A stretch of 64,000 nucleotides of DNA from Halioglobus sp. (GTDB lineage Bacteria > Pseudomonadota > Gammaproteobacteria > Pseudomonadales > Halieaceae): NCBI GenBank assembly GCA_020443425.1, contig JAGRIE010000018.1:1-64000 (forward strand). Direction: 5' to 3'. The notes under the pieces are model-generated. The model was not told where the DNA came from, searched no databases, and worked only from the letters and a program-made list of their open reading frames with translations. Below are positions 46,855 to 56,170 of the stretch, in pieces. The position numbers and the translations under genes were made by a program. Each line of letters begins with the position of its first letter. Position 1 is the stretch's first letter.

Positions 46855-48975
46855 TCAGTTCATCTCCCGGGTGGCGGTATCGAAATTCAGTTTCAGGTAG
46901 CGATCCTCATGGATGAAAGAGATCTCCCGCGCCGGAAACGCCGCCTGGCTCCAGGGGTTGTCGTAGCGCGCGTAATTGTCCAGCTCGACGGCCACGCCGT
47001 TGTGCAGAACGGCGCCGTTCCAACCCATTTCGATCAGGCCCTGTGAAGGTGACTCGTAGCGGATATCCAGCGTATTGGCATCGGCGGTGAGGTCAGCCTG
47101 CCCGATGGCCGTCTTGAAGCTCTCGAAGTCCCCGTAGGCGGCGGCATCGCCCAGTTCACACAGCCAGATGGTCTTCTCGCCCTGTGCCACGATGTCGTAA
47201 TCGCCGCCACCGCCATAGCTGCTGTTGGCGCTGGGCAGCCAGTCGGCGGTCGGGTCGGAGGACCAGAGCGCGAGGTAGGCGTCACCGCTGCGGGCGAAGA
47301 ACCAGTTGCCTTCCTTGACCGTCTCGTCAAATTTGGCGCGCGGCAGGAAGGCGTGCGTGTACAACGGCTGCTTGGAGATGTACAGGCCCTCGCGGGTGTC
47401 CACGTCGTACAGGGAGATCACCACGTTCTTGATCTGGGCGGCACGCGGCAGTGTGCCTGAGCCCTCCCAGTAGTTGGGGGTGCCGCCATCGACATCGTCA
47501 CTGCCGGGGTGGGTGGTAAAGACCACCGCTTCCATGCCCAGCGTCGCCTGCCAGATGGAGGACTGGTCTCCGCCGAAGCCCTTGCGCCAATCCTGGGCGG
47601 TGCTGAGCATGTAGCTGGGGGTGCGGTAGGTGTAGAGGTTCGCCTCGGGGCGCATATTGCGCGTGATATCCCATTCGAACGCCTTGGCCGCGAAAGCGCG
47701 GACAGCCGGGTCGTCCAGCAGTGCCTTGTTGTCGTTGAACGGTTTGAAATCCCTCAGGTCCCACCAGTTGTAGGTATTGAGCATCTCATAGAAGGTGTCC
47801 ATGAACAGCGGGTGTGTGTAGGGCTCCATCGTGAGCAGCAGCATGCCGTCGTCGATACTGGTGACATCCAGGCCCCAGTCTGCGGCCTCTTCCAGCTTGA
47901 TACCCATACGCTGGCGATTCTCCATCTCTGGCGTGGCCTGCTCCGTAGCGATTCCCCGCAGGGCCGCCGGTACAATGTACCGCTCTGACAACGACAGCAT
48001 GATCGCAGACGGATTGGCGGTGTGCCGGGTGTGGACACCGAACGCCAGGTGCATGGCGCCGCGCGTGGAGTCGTTCCTGCCGGACATCCTGCGCAGATAG
48101 CTGCGGCCATGGGTGGCGCCGAAATTGCCGTTGAAGTGATTCAGCGCCATGTCTGCCATCAGCAGGTCGAGCACGATGCGCGTCTTGTCCACCAGCTCCT
48201 GGTCGTCCGCCAGGTCGATCAGCGCGACCAGTGCGGGCATGTCCTCGTCGTAGTAGACATTGGAGAGCCACTCGCTGAAGCCGCTCTCGTAGCGCAGCCG
48301 CAGCCAGCGCAGGATGCGCGGCTTGTAGACCGCCATCATTTCACTGCCGGTGCGGCCCGACGCGGTGAACACCCTGTCCGGATAGAGCTGGCCGGCGAGA
48401 TAGGCGCCAGACGCGAACAGGATGTAGTGATTCTCGGTCCACATCACCATATTTCTGGCGTCGGTGGTGCCGGGAACATCCTCCTGCTCGTCGGGCCAGT
48501 ACTTGAAGTTGATCACGGCGTCCTCGATGGCCTGCCGCTGTGCGCTCTCCAGTAACTCGCTGTCATTGTATTTCGCCAGGATAGCCAGCAGGCCGGGCAG
48601 GGCGAAATCCGCTGTATCCTCGCGCCCGTTCATGCGTTCCAGTGCCGCATCGAAGCTGCCCTCGGGGGCCGGCAGGCCCTGTGACAGGTGTACCAGGCCA
48701 CCCCAGACGCCACCTCGTTTGTCGGCGATGACCTGGGCGATGAAGTCTGCCTGCGCCTGGCGGTAGGCGCTGGAATCGATAGGCGGCCAGGGGTCGACCG
48801 GATCCACAGGGTCGACTGGATCGATCGGGTCAACCGGGTCGACCGGGACCTCGGGCTGTGTCGGGTTGGCAGAGGTCGACGCGCCGCCGCCATTGCTGTT
48901 GCTGCAGGCGGTGACAACGGCAGTAAAACAGGCGAGGAGGCCGAGCGTCAGTATTGTCCGATTGGGTTTAAACAT
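46855..48975 (-). CDS. Large lipoprotein of unknown family, candidate polysaccharide lyase
   Basis: I cannot assign this 706-residue protein to a family. It has a lipoprotein signal peptide ending in VVTAC (Cys24), then a low-complexity linker with repeated Val-Asp-Pro units (about 40-65), common in surface enzymes of marine gammaproteobacteria. Residues about 70-450 look mostly helical with many Trp, Tyr and His (TENHYILFASGAYLAGQ, GATHGRSYLRRM, FGVHTRHT), like an alpha/alpha toroid. Residues about 460-706 look beta-rich (NVVISLYDVDTREGLYI, KTIWLCELGD). Helical toroid plus beta-sheet is the build of several polysaccharide lyase families. The upstream kduD-isomerase-kduI genes process unsaturated uronates, the products of such lyases. 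Function is inferred from context only. Confidence 0.6.
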   Translation of the reverse strand: MFKPNRTILTLGLLACFTAVVTACSNSNGGGASTSANPTQPEVPVDPVDPIDPVDPVDPVDPWPPIDSSAYRQAQADFIAQVIADKRGGVWGGLVHLSQGLPAPEGSFDAALERMNGREDTADFALPGLLAILAKYNDSELLESAQRQAIEDAVINFKYWPDEQEDVPGTTDARNMVMWTENHYILFASGAYLAGQLYPDRVFTASGRTGSEMMAVYKPRILRWLRLRYESGFSEWLSNVYYDEDMPALVALIDLADDQELVDKTRIVLDLLMADMALNHFNGNFGATHGRSYLRRMSGRNDSTRGAMHLAFGVHTRHTANPSAIMLSLSERYIVPAALRGIATEQATPEMENRQRMGIKLEEAADWGLDVTSIDDGMLLLTMEPYTHPLFMDTFYEMLNTYNWWDLRDFKPFNDNKALLDDPAVRAFAAKAFEWDITRNMRPEANLYTYRTPSYMLSTAQDWRKGFGGDQSSIWQATLGMEAVVFTTHPGSDDVDGGTPNYWEGSGTLPRAAQIKNVVISLYDVDTREGLYISKQPLYTHAFLPRAKFDETVKEGNWFFARSGDAYLALWSSDPTADWLPSANSSYGGGGDYDIVAQGEKTIWLCELGDAAAYGDFESFKTAIGQADLTADANTLDIRYESPSQGLIEMGWNGAVLHNGVAVELDNYARYDNPWSQAAFPAREISFIHEDRYLKLNFDTATREMN
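48791..48850. repeat. Nine-base tandem repeat coding the Val-Asp-Pro linker
   Basis: Units close to GTCGACCGG recur about six times with substitutions; on the minus strand they encode the Val-Asp-Pro repeats of the lipoprotein linker. Copy number may vary between strains. Confidence 0.75.
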
Positions 48976-49025
48976 TGAGTGCTCCTTCGGGAGTGATCCT
49001 GTTCTTGCGGTGTGCCACCGGAGTA

Positions 49026-49039
49026 TGCGCGATCGTATA
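49026..49039. promoter_or_regulatory. Degenerate copy of the TetR-type operator
   Basis: TGCGCGATCGTATA matches 11 of 14 bases of the perfect palindrome at 51566-51579. It lies 51 bases upstream of the lipoprotein start, between it and kduD, and would let the same regulator act on an internal promoter. Confidence 0.4.
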
Positions 49040-49062
49040 TGACCGCTGGTTCGAGCTTTTGT

Positions 49063-49824
49063 TCAACGCGCCAGCCAGCCGCCGTCCACCGCCAGCGTAT
49101 GCCCGTTGACATAGGCTGAGGCGGGGCTGGCGAGAAAGACCACAGCGCCGGCGAGGTCCTCGGGTATCCCCCAGCGGCCGGCGGGGATGCGGGCGAGGAT
49201 TTCCCGGTTGCGCGTTGCATCGTCGCGCAGCTGCTGGGTGTTGTCGGTGGCCATATAGCCCGGCGCGATGGCGTTCACATTGATGCCCTGTGATGCCAGT
49301 TCATTGGCCATCAGCATGGTGAGGCCCTTGACGCCGGATTTGCTGGAGGTGTACGACGCCACGCGGATGCCGCCCTGGAACGACAGCATCGAGGCGATGT
49401 GGATGATGTTGCCGCCCGTGCCCTGTGCGAGGAACTCTTTCACCACTGCCTGCGACAGGAAAAACAGGGTTTTCAGGTTCAGGTCCATCACCGCATCCCA
49501 GTCCTCCTCGGTGAAGTCGACAAAATCGTTGCGGCGAATGGTGCCGGCGTTGTTGACCAGCACATCGATATGCCCAAAGGCCTGCCGGGCCTGCTCGACG
49601 ATGCGCGGTACACAGCTGTGGTCAGTCAGGTCTGCCTCAATGGCCAGATAGCGCCGCCCCAGTGCTTCAACCGCCGCTCCGGTGCCGCTGGAATCAGAAA
49701 CGCCGACACCGACGATATCGGCGCCCGCCTCGGCCAGTGCCAGTGCAATACCCTTGCCAAGGCCGCGCGACGCGCCGGTGACGATGGCGACTTTGCCGGT
49801 CAGTTTGAATTGCTCCAGTATCAT
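49063..49824 (-). CDS. kduD: 2-dehydro-3-deoxy-D-gluconate 5-dehydrogenase (KduD-like)
   Basis: A 253-residue short-chain dehydrogenase that in the KduI-KduD route reduces 2,5-diketo-3-deoxygluconate to KDG with NADH. The cofactor motif TGASRGLGKG is near residue 17, NNAGT near 90, and the catalytic Ser, Tyr and Lys are in the segment IASMLSF...YTSSKSG. The IRRNDF segment is typical of KduD. It is in the minus-strand operon kduI-isomerase-kduD; the gap to the lipoprotein gene is 87 bases. Confidence 0.88.
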   Translation of the reverse strand: MILEQFKLTGKVAIVTGASRGLGKGIALALAEAGADIVGVGVSDSSGTGAAVEALGRRYLAIEADLTDHSCVPRIVEQARQAFGHIDVLVNNAGTIRRNDFVDFTEEDWDAVMDLNLKTLFFLSQAVVKEFLAQGTGGNIIHIASMLSFQGGIRVASYTSSKSGVKGLTMLMANELASQGINVNAIAPGYMATDNTQQLRDDATRNREILARIPAGRWGIPEDLAGAVVFLASPASAYVNGHTLAVDGGWLAR

Positions 49825-49845
49825 GATATGTGGTCCCTGTCGTTC

Positions 49846-50637
49846 CTAGAATAGTGTGTCGTAGCCGAGTCCTTTGAGGTGGGCGACGCTGTCCGCGACC
49901 TCCTCAAACGGCCTGGCGGTGGCCTGCTCGATGGCCATGTACTGCACTTTGTGGGCGATGCAGCTGTTCACAATGCGGGTGAAATCCAGATTGCCCTTGC
50001 CGAGGGCGGCATCGACCGGTGTCAGCTGGAAGTATTTCCAGTGCAGGCGGAAGTCGCGCAGGTGTACGACTTTCACCCGCCCGCCGTGATCGGCGATGGC
50101 ATCCTGTGGCGAGCGGCCGCCGCGCGCGGTCCAGTAGGTGTCCAGTACCAGCCCCACATTGTCGGCGGCGGTGTTCCGCAGCAACAGGTCCAGCCCGCAC
50201 TCGCCGCCGTAGTCGCGCAACTCGAAATCGTGGTGGTGATGGCAGAGCTGCAGGCCGCGCTCGCGGTAGTAGCGGCCGAGTGCATCCAGCTGTTCGGCAA
50301 ACCGCAGCAGCCGGTCGCGCTTGCCGACAATGGCCGGGAACGGCAGCACTGACACGCTGGTGGTGGTGCAGCCCAGCTGCTCGTGCATGCGCAGCACCCA
50401 GTCCCGCTGTTTGCTGAGAAAGTCGAAGGTGATCTGGGTGCTGCCGACGGTGACGCCGTGTGTCTTGCCGGCCCGTGCAACCGCGTTGATCTCCTCCGGC
50501 CTGAGCTTGATATAGGCCAGCTCGATGGCGTTCAGGCCCATCTCGCTGACACGGGCGATGCCCGCTTCGATGGCGGCGGGCGATGTCATGAACTTCCGGA
50601 TCGTGAAAGTCTGCAGGGCAAAGCGCGGCGGTGGCAT
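49846..50637 (-). CDS. Sugar phosphate isomerase/epimerase-like TIM barrel
   Basis: A 263-residue protein of the xylose isomerase-like/AP endonuclease 2 TIM-barrel superfamily. Metal-ligand segments are visible: AIELAYIK, the HHHHDFE-like LCHHHHDFEL (near 125), LVLDTYW (near 160) and KVVHLRD (near 193). The family includes sugar isomerases, epimerases and dehydratases, and the substrate is not readable from the sequence. Between kduI and kduD (8 and 21 bases away) it should act on a uronate or deoxy-sugar intermediate of the same route. Confidence 0.8.
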   Translation of the reverse strand: MPPPRFALQTFTIRKFMTSPAAIEAGIARVSEMGLNAIELAYIKLRPEEINAVARAGKTHGVTVGSTQITFDFLSKQRDWVLRMHEQLGCTTTSVSVLPFPAIVGKRDRLLRFAEQLDALGRYYRERGLQLCHHHHDFELRDYGGECGLDLLLRNTAADNVGLVLDTYWTARGGRSPQDAIADHGGRVKVVHLRDFRLHWKYFQLTPVDAALGKGNLDFTRIVNSCIAHKVQYMAIEQATARPFEEVADSVAHLKGLGYDTLF

Positions 50638-50645
50638 CACTGCGG

Positions 50646-51482
50646 TTATTTCAACTCCGCCGGGCGCAGGTGATCCATGTCGTCAAACGTCTGGTTCTCA
50701 CCCACCATGCCCCAGATGAAGGTGTAGTTGCTGGTGCCGACGCCGGAGTGGATAGACCAGCTGGGAGAGATCACCGCCTGCTCGTTGGCGACCATGATGT
50801 GCCGGGTTTCCTGGGGCTGGCCCATCAGGTGTACGACTCGCGATTCCGCGTCCATGTCGAAATAGAAATACACCTCCATGCGGCGCTCGTGCGTGTGGCA
50901 GGGCATGGTGTTCCAGATGCTGCCGGGTTCCAGCACTGTCAGCCCCATCACCAGCTGGCAGCTCTGGCAAACGGCGGGGTGCACGTACTGGTAAATCGTG
51001 CGCTTGTTGCAGGTTTCATTCTCGCCCAGGTGCAGCGGGTTGGCCTGCGCGATGGCGATAGGGGTGTGGGGGTAGGACTGGTGGGCCGGTGCGCTGTTGA
51101 AGTAGAAGCGTGCCGGGTCACTGGCGTCATCGGAGGCGAACAGGATTTCTTTCACGCCCATGCCCACGTACAGGCCGTCGCGCTGGCCGAGTTCGAAACG
51201 CTCGCCGTCCAGCGTGATGCTGCCCTTGCCGCCGACATTGATGATGCCGGCCTCGCGCCGCTCGAAGAAGTACTCGACGCCCATCTCCTTGCCCGCCTCC
51301 AGGCCGACCTCGGTGCTTACCGGCATGATTCCGCCGGCGATGATCCTGTCGACATGGGAATACGTGAGCGCCGCGGTGTCGGCGACGAAAACTGATTCCA
51401 CGAGGAAGTGTTGGCGCAGTTGTTCGGTGGTGTAGTGTTTTACATCCTCGGGATGGCTGGCGTAGCGAATATCCAAATTCAT
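50646..51482 (-). CDS. kduI: 5-dehydro-4-deoxy-D-glucuronate isomerase
   Basis: KduI converts 5-keto-4-deoxyuronate, formed from unsaturated galacturonate or glucuronate, into 2,5-diketo-3-deoxygluconate. The start at ATG 51482 gives 278 residues, the usual length of KduI. The cupin metal site is in [15 protein letters not shown] (His-x-His...Glu), with the last His in the [15 protein letters not shown] region. First gene of the minus-strand operon. A probable -10 box (TAGAAT on the minus strand, 51551-51556) lies next to the operator. Confidence 0.95.
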   Translation of the reverse strand: MNLDIRYASHPEDVKHYTTEQLRQHFLVESVFVADTAALTYSHVDRIIAGGIMPVSTEVGLEAGKEMGVEYFFERREAGIINVGGKGSITLDGERFELGQRDGLYVGMGVKEILFASDDASDPARFYFNSAPAHQSYPHTPIAIAQANPLHLGENETCNKRTIYQYVHPAVCQSCQLVMGLTVLEPGSIWNTMPCHTHERRMEVYFYFDMDAESRVVHLMGQPQETRHIMVANEQAVISPSWSIHSGVGTSNYTFIWGMVGENQTFDDMDHLRPAELK

Positions 51483-51565
51483 CACAGTCTCCGGTGGCGG
51501 TGTCGTGGGTGGCTGCTGCGGTGGGTCGCAGATGCATTTCAAGGTTGGCAATTCTAATCGAATGT

Positions 51566-51579
51566 TGTACGATCGTACA
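51566..51579. promoter_or_regulatory. Perfect 14-bp palindrome, operator between the divergent uronate operons
   Basis: TGTACGATCGTACA is identical on both strands. It lies between kduI and the TetR gene and overlaps the -35 position that goes with the TAGAAT -10 box of kduI, so bound repressor would block it. The TetR-family protein encoded next to it is the natural binder. Confidence 0.65.
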
Positions 51580-51615
51580 GTTTTATTCAATCCCATCACG
51601 TCGAGTCCATACCCT

Positions 51616-52317
51616 TTGCAAGCAACCAATCGAAAAGCCGCTGTGCAGCTGGCGGGCGCCCGCGCAGCCGGCAGCGAGGCCACGCGCATCAAAATGCTGG
51701 ATGCTGCACTCGATATCATGATCGAGGAGGGGATACGGGCAGTGCGCCACCGAGCGGTGGCAAAGCGTGCGGGTGTGTCGCTGGGCAGCACCACCTATCA
51801 CTTCGCCAGTATCGAAGAAATCATCATCAGTGCGTTTGAGTACTGGCGCTCCAAGGCGCTGATCACGGACAGCCCTTTCTACCGCAAGACCAGGGCGCTG
51901 CTGGCGCCCTATGTGGATGGCGTGGTGCCCGCTGCGGAGCGCCCGCGCATCGCCGCCCAGATCTACCAGATTTCACTCGGTTACCTGCGCAGCCAGCTCT
52001 CTGGCAAGCGCGATGACCGCCTGCTTGAACTGGCGTTTCATCATGAATCCGTGCGCTACCCCACGCTGCACCAACTGGTTGTGCGCGAGGGCAGGGAGCA
52101 GCTGGCGTACCTGGAAGTGGTGCATCGCGCCATGGGTTCGGTCGCGCCTGCGGAGGACGCCCGCCTGACGTTCTCCCTGTTCCGGCAGCTGGAGCAGTCC
52201 GCGGTGATCGAGGGGGCCGGGCGGCTGGATGTCGGGCGGGTCCGGCGTGTGCTGCACCGCCACATGGTGCTGTGTTTTGATATCGATCTACCCGCCGGGG
52301 GTGATGGTGATGGGTAG
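51616..52317 (+). CDS. TetR family regulator of the uronate locus
   Basis: A TetR-type repressor of about 233 residues. The helix-turn-helix is in [18 protein letters not shown]...[17 protein letters not shown] (positions about 20-65); the rest is the helical ligand-binding and dimerisation domain. The start is uncertain: ATG 51562 lies before the palindrome and would put the operator inside the coding sequence, so I prefer TTG 51616; GTG 51643 is a further option. None has a good ribosome binding site. It is divergent from kduI and 22 bases before the GH105 gene, so it likely controls both operons, with an unsaturated uronate derivative as a plausible inducer. Confidence 0.8.
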   Translation: MQATNRKAAVQLAGARAAGSEATRIKMLDAALDIMIEEGIRAVRHRAVAKRAGVSLGSTTYHFASIEEIIISAFEYWRSKALITDSPFYRKTRALLAPYVDGVVPAAERPRIAAQIYQISLGYLRSQLSGKRDDRLLELAFHHESVRYPTLHQLVVREGREQLAYLEVVHRAMGSVAPAEDARLTFSLFRQLEQSAVIEGAGRLDVGRVRRVLHRHMVLCFDIDLPAGGDGDG

Positions 52318-52339
52318 TCCAATGAGACAAGGAGGCAAT

Positions 52340-53446
52340 ATGCCAGGCAGTGCGGGTGCGTCACAGGGCCGGGGCGCGGAGCAGTATTTCTCACGTGTCG
52401 TGGATCTCGCGGATGATTCCGTCAAGCGCTACGACCCGGCCGGGTTGAAGTGGATGTGGGGCGAGGCGCTGTATACCTACGCCCTGCACCTGCTCGATGA
52501 CGCGCTGGGAGAAGATCGCTATCTGGGCTATATCTGTGCCTACCTCGATGCCCATATCGAAAAGGGGTATCGCGTTGACCAGTCCGATACCATGGCGCCC
52601 GGGCTGGCCGCTTATGCGGCCTACCAGCGCACCGGGGAGCCGCGCTACAAGGTGATTGTGGACCGGGTCGTCGATTACCTGCTGACCTCGGAGCGGGTGC
52701 TGGACTACATGCCCAACCACCTGGGCTCTTCCTGGGAGGGGAAACTCTACCCGAAAAGCGTCTGGGTGGATTCGGTGATGATGTACGGGGTGTTTTCCGG
52801 CTGGTACGGCAGTGTCGCTCCCGACGCGGCTATCTATGACTTCGCGCGTCGCCAGCCAGCCCTGTTCGCCCGCTACCTGCAGGACCCGCAGGACAAGCTG
52901 TTCTACCACTGCTACTGGACGCGCGGGCAGCACACCTACCCGAAAAACAAGCTCTACTGGGGCCGCGGCAACGGCTGGGTCATCGCCGGCCTGCCACTGG
53001 CGCTCGACCATTTCGCCCCCGACAGCGAGGAGCGCGACGAAGCGATCCGCATCCTGCGCGAAACCTCGCAGGCACTGCTACCCTACCAGCGCAGCGACGG
53101 CTTCTACGAAACCGTGTTCAACCGCCCCGGCAAGACCTATATCGAGAGCAGTGCCACCGCCCTGATCGCCAGTGGCTGGATGCAGGGTGTTGCCGACGGC
53201 TACCTGGACGAGGGCTACCTCGCGCCCGGCCTCAAAGCCTACCGCGCAGTCGTGGACACGCTGGAGATGAAAGACGGACTGCTCAGCATGCCGCTGATCA
53301 GCGCGCCGACGATACCGGTGCAACTGGTGCCCTATCTCGGTTATAAATACACGCCGCGCGGCAACGACTGGACCTATGGTTTGGCGTCACTGTTTTTTGC
53401 CGGACTCAATTATAAGAAACTACTGGATCAAGGCAGGCTCAGCTGA
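52340..53446 (+). CDS. Glycoside hydrolase family 105 unsaturated uronyl hydrolase
   Basis: GH105 enzymes cut the unsaturated uronic acid from the non-reducing end of lyase products. The 368-residue protein has no signal peptide, so it works in the cytoplasm on imported oligosaccharides. The catalytic Asp region is SVWVDSVMMYGVFSGWYG (near residue 135), and WGRGNGWVIAG and ESSATALIASGW belong to the (alpha/alpha)6 barrel. The ATG at 52340 has GGAGG four bases upstream. It ends at the first base of the symporter start, so the two are tightly coupled. Confidence 0.9.
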   Translation: MPGSAGASQGRGAEQYFSRVVDLADDSVKRYDPAGLKWMWGEALYTYALHLLDDALGEDRYLGYICAYLDAHIEKGYRVDQSDTMAPGLAAYAAYQRTGEPRYKVIVDRVVDYLLTSERVLDYMPNHLGSSWEGKLYPKSVWVDSVMMYGVFSGWYGSVAPDAAIYDFARRQPALFARYLQDPQDKLFYHCYWTRGQHTYPKNKLYWGRGNGWVIAGLPLALDHFAPDSEERDEAIRILRETSQALLPYQRSDGFYETVFNRPGKTYIESSATALIASGWMQGVADGYLDEGYLAPGLKAYRAVVDTLEMKDGLLSMPLISAPTIPVQLVPYLGYKYTPRGNDWTYGLASLFFAGLNYKKLLDQGRLS

Positions 53447-54888
53447 TGTCGACACCGCCCCCTATCACCCTGCGTGAGAAACTGATTTTCGGCTCGGGTG
53501 ATATTTTCATCGGCGGCTCACAGGTCATCATGGCGTTCTACTACCTGCGCTTCCTGACTGATGTGGTGCAGATATCACCCGCCCTGGCGGGCACAGTGGT
53601 GCTGATCTCCAAGGTCTGGGATGCGATCTCCGACCCGGTGATGGGCGTGATCACCGACAATACCCGCACCCGGTGGGGGCGGCGCAAGCCCTTCTTCGCG
53701 CTCGCGGTGTTCGGCATTATCAGCTCGTTCATCCTGCTGTGGTACCCGGTGGACTTCAGCACCGAAACCAGGAAGTTCCTGTATGTGCTGTGTACCTACG
53801 TCTACTTCTCGACCGTGTCGACCGTGTGCCTGATTCCGTACGCCTCAATGAGCAGTGAGATCAGTACCGATTACGAAGAGCGCAACGCGATCAACGGTAT
53901 CCGGCTGTTCTTCTCCCAGCTGTCTTCACTGGTGGCCGCAGTGCTGCCACTGACGATTGTGGAGCTGTTTGACGACGCGGCGCTGGGCTGGCTGGTGATG
54001 GCGACGGTGTTCTCTGTGTTTTACGCCATCCCGTGGCTGCTGATGTTCCTGTTCACCTATGAGCGGGTACCCCTGACGAATGACCGGAGCCAGTTCTCGG
54101 TCGCCTCGTTCCTGCGTCCGTTCGAGATCAAGACCTTTCGCAAGCTGCTGGCGATGTATTTCCTGGCCTATCTGTCCATGGATGTGGTGGCGGCGGTGTT
54201 CCAGTACTACATGTACTACTACCTGAACCGGAAAAGTGAGGCTGACCTCGTAATCGGCACCATGCTGATCACGCAGATTGTGCTGATACCGGTGGTGGTG
54301 ACACTCGCGAACCGCATCGGCAAGGCCGCTGTGTATCGCTACTCGATTGCGCTGTGGCTGTTCGGCGCCTGCCTGATGGCCATCTACCGGCCGGACTGGC
54401 CGGACTACGCCATCTACCTGGTGGCGGCTTTGATCGGCAGCGGCGTGGTCGGCTGTGTGGTGATGCCGTGGTCTATTTTTCCCGATGTGACTGATATCGG
54501 CGAGCTGCGTTTCGGCCAGCGTATTGCCGGTTCATTCAGCGGTGTGATGACCTTCTCGCGCAAGTTCTCCGGCGCGATCGGGATCTTCACCGTGGGGATG
54601 ATTCTGGAGGTGTCAGGTTATCTGCCGCCCATCCGGGAAATGCGTGATGGGCGCTATACGGAGATTCTGCAGGCGCAGCCGGAGAGCGTCATCACCGCAC
54701 TGCAGCTGATTGTGTTTGTGGTGCCGATTGTGCTGCTGGTGCCGGCCTTCATCACCGCCAGAACCTATGCGCTGGACAAGATGACGCACAACCGCCTGCG
54801 TCGCTACCTGGAGTTCAAGCGCGGTGAAGCGCCGACGTCCAACCTCAGCGAGAGCGAGGTGGAGGCGATGAAGCGCCTGCTGATCTAG
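53446..54888 (+). CDS. GPH-family sugar:cation symporter
   Basis: A 480-residue MFS transporter of the glycoside-pentoside-hexuronide group with 12 predicted helices. The signature after helix 2 is DAISDPVMGVITDNTRTRWGRRKPFF (its core is RWGRRKPFF), and YASMSSEIS is in the first half. It probably brings in the oligo-uronides that the GH105 hydrolase then cuts. The first base of its ATG is the last base of the preceding stop codon. Confidence 0.9.
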   Translation: MSTPPPITLREKLIFGSGDIFIGGSQVIMAFYYLRFLTDVVQISPALAGTVVLISKVWDAISDPVMGVITDNTRTRWGRRKPFFALAVFGIISSFILLWYPVDFSTETRKFLYVLCTYVYFSTVSTVCLIPYASMSSEISTDYEERNAINGIRLFFSQLSSLVAAVLPLTIVELFDDAALGWLVMATVFSVFYAIPWLLMFLFTYERVPLTNDRSQFSVASFLRPFEIKTFRKLLAMYFLAYLSMDVVAAVFQYYMYYYLNRKSEADLVIGTMLITQIVLIPVVVTLANRIGKAAVYRYSIALWLFGACLMAIYRPDWPDYAIYLVAALIGSGVVGCVVMPWSIFPDVTDIGELRFGQRIAGSFSGVMTFSRKFSGAIGIFTVGMILEVSGYLPPIREMRDGRYTEILQAQPESVITALQLIVFVVPIVLLVPAFITARTYALDKMTHNRLRRYLEFKRGEAPTSNLSESEVEAMKRLLI

Positions 54889-54957
54889 CGCGCTGTCCGC
54901 TTTCGCCGAGCAGTGGCAGTTGCTAGAATGCCGCGCTCGCCGCCGCAGGGGCCCCAA

Positions 54958-56145
54958 ATGCCGGATTCACATACCACCAGCCACCGCACCCGGGGATTCG
55001 CCCGGCGTATCGACGATATAGAGCCGTTCAGGGTGGTGGAGGTGCTCGCGCGGGCCACCGAGCTGGCAGCGCGCGGTGCCGATATTGTGCACATGGCCGC
55101 AGGCGAGCCCGATTTTGCCACCGCTGCACCCATCGTTGAGGCCGGGCGCCTGGCGCTGGCGAACGGGGCGACCCACTACACCCAGGCAGCCGGTATTCCG
55201 CAGCTGCGCGAGGCGCTGTCGCAGTACTACGCCGACACCTACGGACTGGATGTCCCGGTCTCGCGCATCATGATCACTCCCGGGGCCTCGGGTGCACTGC
55301 TGTTGATCGCCGCGCTGTTGATGAATCCCGGCGACGGCATGCTGATGACTGACCCCGGCTATCCCTGCAATCGCCATTTCATGCGGCTGGTGGAGGGGCG
55401 GGGTCAGCTGGTGCGGGTGGATGCGAGCAGCAACTACCAACTGAGCGCGGAACTGGTCGCCGCGAACTGGCAGGACAACACCATCGGTGCGATGGTGGCG
55501 TCGCCGGCCAACCCCACCGGCACGGCGCTGTCGCGCGAAGAACTGGCGGCGCTGTCGCGGGCGGTGCGGGCGCGCAATGGGCACCTGCTGGTCGATGAAA
55601 TCTATCACGGGCTGGTCTACGAGGGCGCTGCGCCCTCGGTGCTGGAGGTCGATCCCGACGCATTCGTCATCAACAGCTTTTCGAAATATTTCGGTATGAC
55701 AGGGTGGCGCCTCGGCTGGCTGGTGGCGCCGGAGGCGGCGGTGGCCGAGATGGAGAAGCTGGCACAGAACCTGTTCATCTCCATGTCGACACCGGCACAG
55801 TACGCGGCACTGGCGGGGTTTGAGCCCGCAACACGCGAGATACTGGAGCAGCGGCGCGAGATCTTTCGCCAGCGGCGGGACTTCCTGTTGCCGGCGGTGC
55901 AGGCGCTGGGCTTTTCGGTGCCCTGCAAGCCACAGGGTGCCTTCTATATCTATGCCGATGCCAGCCGCTTTACTGACGACAGCCAGCGGTTTTGCCTCGA
56001 CCTGCTGGAGGAGCACGGCGTCGCACTGACACCCGGGCTGGATTTCGGACACTACCGCGCGAGTGAACACCTGCGCTTCTCCTACACCACCGGAATGGAC
56101 AGGCTGGAACTCGCGGTGGAGCGTCTCGCCCGCGTGCTGGGCTGA
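54958..56145 (+). CDS. Pyridoxal-phosphate aminotransferase, class I/II
   Basis: A 395-residue fold-type I aminotransferase. MAAGEPDF near the N-terminus, the ASPANPTGTALS loop, the DEIYHGLVYEG segment and the Schiff-base lysine in NSFSKYFGMTGWRLGW (near residue 245) mark it as related to aspartate and aromatic aminotransferases. The ATG at 54958 is used because upstream residues are not family-like. The amino donor and acceptor cannot be told from the sequence. It starts 69 bases after the symporter and may have its own promoter. Confidence 0.88.
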   Translation: MPDSHTTSHRTRGFARRIDDIEPFRVVEVLARATELAARGADIVHMAAGEPDFATAAPIVEAGRLALANGATHYTQAAGIPQLREALSQYYADTYGLDVPVSRIMITPGASGALLLIAALLMNPGDGMLMTDPGYPCNRHFMRLVEGRGQLVRVDASSNYQLSAELVAANWQDNTIGAMVASPANPTGTALSREELAALSRAVRARNGHLLVDEIYHGLVYEGAAPSVLEVDPDAFVINSFSKYFGMTGWRLGWLVAPEAAVAEMEKLAQNLFISMSTPAQYAALAGFEPATREILEQRREIFRQRRDFLLPAVQALGFSVPCKPQGAFYIYADASRFTDDSQRFCLDLLEEHGVALTPGLDFGHYRASEHLRFSYTTGMDRLELAVERLARVLG

Positions 56146-56170
56146 ACGCGCGGCGCGCCTGCTGAGAGCG

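Noticed and set aside
48791-48850. Repeat as a phase-variation switch
   Set aside because: The unit is nine bases, so changes in copy number keep the frame and only alter linker length.
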